DNA of 64,000 nt from Cetobacterium somerae (GTDB lineage: Bacteria; Fusobacteriota; Fusobacteriia; Fusobacteriales; Fusobacteriaceae): assembly GCF_022430525.1 (NCBI RefSeq), contig NZ_CP092519.1:1552454-1616453 (forward strand), in the 5' to 3' direction. Of the stretch, positions 62,296 to 64,000 are shown piece after piece. Below the pieces are notes generated by a model that worked only from the letters and a program-made list of their open reading frames with translations, did no database searches and had not been told where the DNA came from. Position numbers and translations under genes: made by a program. The stretch's first letter is position 1. Every line of letters starts with the position of its first letter.

Positions 62296-63999
62296 TTATA
62301 TCATATTTATACCAAAACAGTGCTTTTTAAATTCACATTTTAAACATTTTTCTTCAGATAATCTTTTTTCTGAAAACATACCGTTAGATATCTGCTCTGT
62401 TATTGAATCAAAATCTTTTAAAATTTCTTCTTCATCACCTAAAGTATATGGTATTTCAATTTTATTCTGATTTTTTACAAAATATATATAGCCACCCAAA
62501 ACCTTTTTCTCACTATTCATTGATAATAAATAACAGTATAGCTTTATTTGAGCTATATAATTTTCTAGACTTTCATTATCTAAATTATCTGACCCTGTTT
62601 TAAAATCAATTATTTTTAAATTTTCTCCATCTTGTATAATCAAATCTAATTTTCCTTCTATTGTGTAATTTTCTCTAAATACAAATAAATTTTTTTCAAC
62701 ATCTACTATTTTCATTTTTATCAAATCATTATTATAATAATTCAATATTTGATTTAGTCCTTTTTTTAAAACATCATTATCTAAATATAAATTTTCTTTC
62801 TTTTTCATCATTTCATAACTAGAGTAATATCTATTCTCTATTTCTTCAATATTTAAATATTTATTATTAATTATAGTTTTATTTATATACTCTAAACTTT
62901 CATGAATTAAGTTTCCATAAAAATTTTCAATTGTTTTCTTTCTTTGAAAATCATAAATTTTATTCAATTTATATCTATAAGGACATTCTTTGTATTTTAG
63001 TAAATCTCCAGTATAGGAGTAACTATCTTTTATATCTATAGTACTTGTATTTTCAATATCTAATTCTGAAAATTTTAAATCTCCTGATAAAATATCTGGA
63101 ATACTTTCGTAAACTCTTTTAAATGGCAGTGAAGGGACTTGCCTTTTTCCTTTATTACTTTCAACACAACTTAGTATTAATAAGTTTTTAGCTCTTGAAA
63201 AAGCAGTATAATATAATCGCCAAAAATCAAAATCTTTTATTCTATATTCTGGTTCAAAATTATTATATGGTATATACTTTTTTTCAAGTTCTCCTTCATC
63301 ATCTCTATCAACTTCAGGAATGCTTTCTAAAGAACCTACTATAACAACAGGAAACTCTAATCCTTTTGATTGATGAATTGTTAAAAATGATACAGCACCT
63401 TTAGGAGCATATTCTTTTATATCCTCATATTCATCTACACCATTTTGCTTTAAAAATTTTAAATGCATTGTAAACAGATAGTCCCCAATTTTTAATATAT
63501 TTTCACTAGTTAAATTTTGAATTTTCGAAATTTTATCTGCTTTTTCAATAATTTTAGAAAATATTCCTAAATTATATAATGCTCTATTTTGTAAAACACT
63601 ATTCTCTTCATTTTCAAATATATTTTTGAAACAATTTAACGCTATTATTTCATAATATAAACTCAATAAATTTCCTTTGTTTTTATTTATATTTTCATAT
63701 TCATTTTTAAGAATATCTAAATCTTTTTTTAACTCATTATCTATTTTTATCTTTTTTTCTATAGAATTTAAACATTTTTTATAATAATCCAAAATTTCTA
63801 ATTTATATTCATTATTATAAATCTTGCTATCTGCTCTCAATAAAATATATAGAAAAATACCTATAATCAATATAATTTCTTCTCTATTAAAAAATAAATT
63901 TGATCTAGGTGAATAGACACCAATTCCTTTATATTCTAAATAGTGGGCTAAGGAAATTATTCTTTTGTTCCTTACTGATCTGAATAAAAAAGCTACTTG
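62296..63999 (-). CDS. UvrD-like helicase fused to an iron-sulfur PD-(D/E)XK nuclease, C-terminal part (cut by right edge)
   Basis: The frame stays open to the right edge; the visible 568 residues are the C-terminal part. The segment from 63999 down reads VAFLFRSV...YSPRSNLFFNREEI, a UvrD helicase motif IV region. FLTIHQSKGLEFPVVIVGSL (motif V) and YYTAFSRAKNLLILSC (motif VI) follow. The last 250 residues are a PD-(D/E)XK nuclease: KLDLIIQDGENLKIIDFKTG has the catalytic D and D-x-K. One cysteine at KECPYRY plus CLKCEFKKHC at the end look like the four ligands of a 4Fe-4S cluster. It resembles AddAB/RecB-like end-processing enzymes. Confidence 0.85.
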   Translation of the reverse strand, partial: QVAFLFRSVRNKRIISLAHYLEYKGIGVYSPRSNLFFNREEIILIIGIFLYILLRADSKIYNNEYKLEILDYYKKCLNSIEKKIKIDNELKKDLDILKNEYENINKNKGNLLSLYYEIIALNCFKNIFENEENSVLQNRALYNLGIFSKIIEKADKISKIQNLTSENILKIGDYLFTMHLKFLKQNGVDEYEDIKEYAPKGAVSFLTIHQSKGLEFPVVIVGSLESIPEVDRDDEGELEKKYIPYNNFEPEYRIKDFDFWRLYYTAFSRAKNLLILSCVESNKGKRQVPSLPFKRVYESIPDILSGDLKFSELDIENTSTIDIKDSYSYTGDLLKYKECPYRYKLNKIYDFQRKKTIENFYGNLIHESLEYINKTIINNKYLNIEEIENRYYSSYEMMKKKENLYLDNDVLKKGLNQILNYYNNDLIKMKIVDVEKNLFVFRENYTIEGKLDLIIQDGENLKIIDFKTGSDNLDNESLENYIAQIKLYCYLLSMNSEKKVLGGYIYFVKNQNKIEIPYTLGDEEEILKDFDSITEQISNGMFSEKRLSEEKCLKCEFKKHCFGINMI

Positions 64000-64000
64000 A

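Overview
The window is very AT-rich and densely coded. About 64 protein genes are visible, two of them cut by the window edges, and roughly three quarters lie on the minus strand. I see no tRNA or rRNA gene, no insertion sequence, no prophage and no CRISPR array. The gene content mixes outer-membrane biology (an LptD-type assembly porin, a heptose-phosphate adenylyltransferase) with genes usual in anaerobic Gram-positives (Asp23/AmaP, reverse rubrerythrin, YlbM/TmcAL, PIN-PhoH). With the base composition this points to a strictly or facultatively anaerobic member of the Fusobacteriaceae (Fusobacterium/Cetobacterium/Ilyobacter type). That assignment is inference from content, not a database match. 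Many genes start with TTG or GTG behind strong GGAGG/GGTGA ribosome binding sites, and several starts are set here to fit those sites.

Layout. 1-8.7 kb: a minus-strand run of cobalamin lower-ligand assembly genes (cobU, cobS, cobC, cobT), then radC, uvrA, ruvA, phoH and the first codons of a SecG-like protein. 8.7-11.1 kb: a reverse rubrerythrin with a strong promoter and PerR-like boxes, and a divergent YifB/ComM ATPase. 11.1-14.6 kb: accB-accC, an Asp23-AmaP-DUF2273 envelope-stress set, and nusB. 14.6-20.4 kb: dnaE, an MFS transporter, and an RlmA-like methyltransferase with an odd C-rich, double-hairpin RNA segment between the last two. 20.4-27.5 kb: an unknown protein, acylphosphatase, pepT, an rsuA-type pseudouridine synthase, a glycerate kinase/GntP permease operon, and a queuosine-precursor salvage pair (radical SAM protein plus YhhQ transporter) behind what looks like a preQ1-I riboswitch with terminators. 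27.6-33.6 kb: thrS, lptD and trxA. 33.7-38.6 kb: an 862-residue flavodiiron-rubredoxin-NADH oxidoreductase fusion, tsaB, tsaE, rfaE2 and divergent ruvC. 38.6-46.7 kb: an aminotransferase, a DUF308 protein, a three-gene polysaccharide cluster (glycosyltransferase, pyruvyl transferase, flippase), and a divergent HlyD/DUF2955/MarR exporter operon with a perfect 38-bp palindrome over its start site. 46.7-55.1 kb: upp, rpmE, RNase H, YwaF-like, YigZ, an M50 protease, a short ComEC, a GPH sugar symporter, cca and tmcAL. 55.2-57.3 kb: coaX, modA, modB. 57.3-64 kb: the translation set rpsB-tsf-pyrH-frr, then pgeF, a DAHP synthase and a helicase-nuclease that runs off the right edge.

Working together. 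The window is mostly core housekeeping: DNA repair (ruvA, ruvC, uvrA, radC, helicase-nuclease), translation and tRNA modification (tsaB, tsaE, cca, tmcAL, queuine salvage, rlmA, rsuA), oxygen defence typical of anaerobes (reverse rubrerythrin, flavodiiron fusion, thioredoxin), B12 completion, envelope assembly and polysaccharide export. The most novel signals are regulatory and non-coding: the C-rich RNA element near 19.3 kb, the riboswitch-terminator leader near 27.4 kb, the palindrome at 44.14 kb, and the paired PerR-like boxes at 9.38 kb. I saw no obvious new defence system or mobile element.
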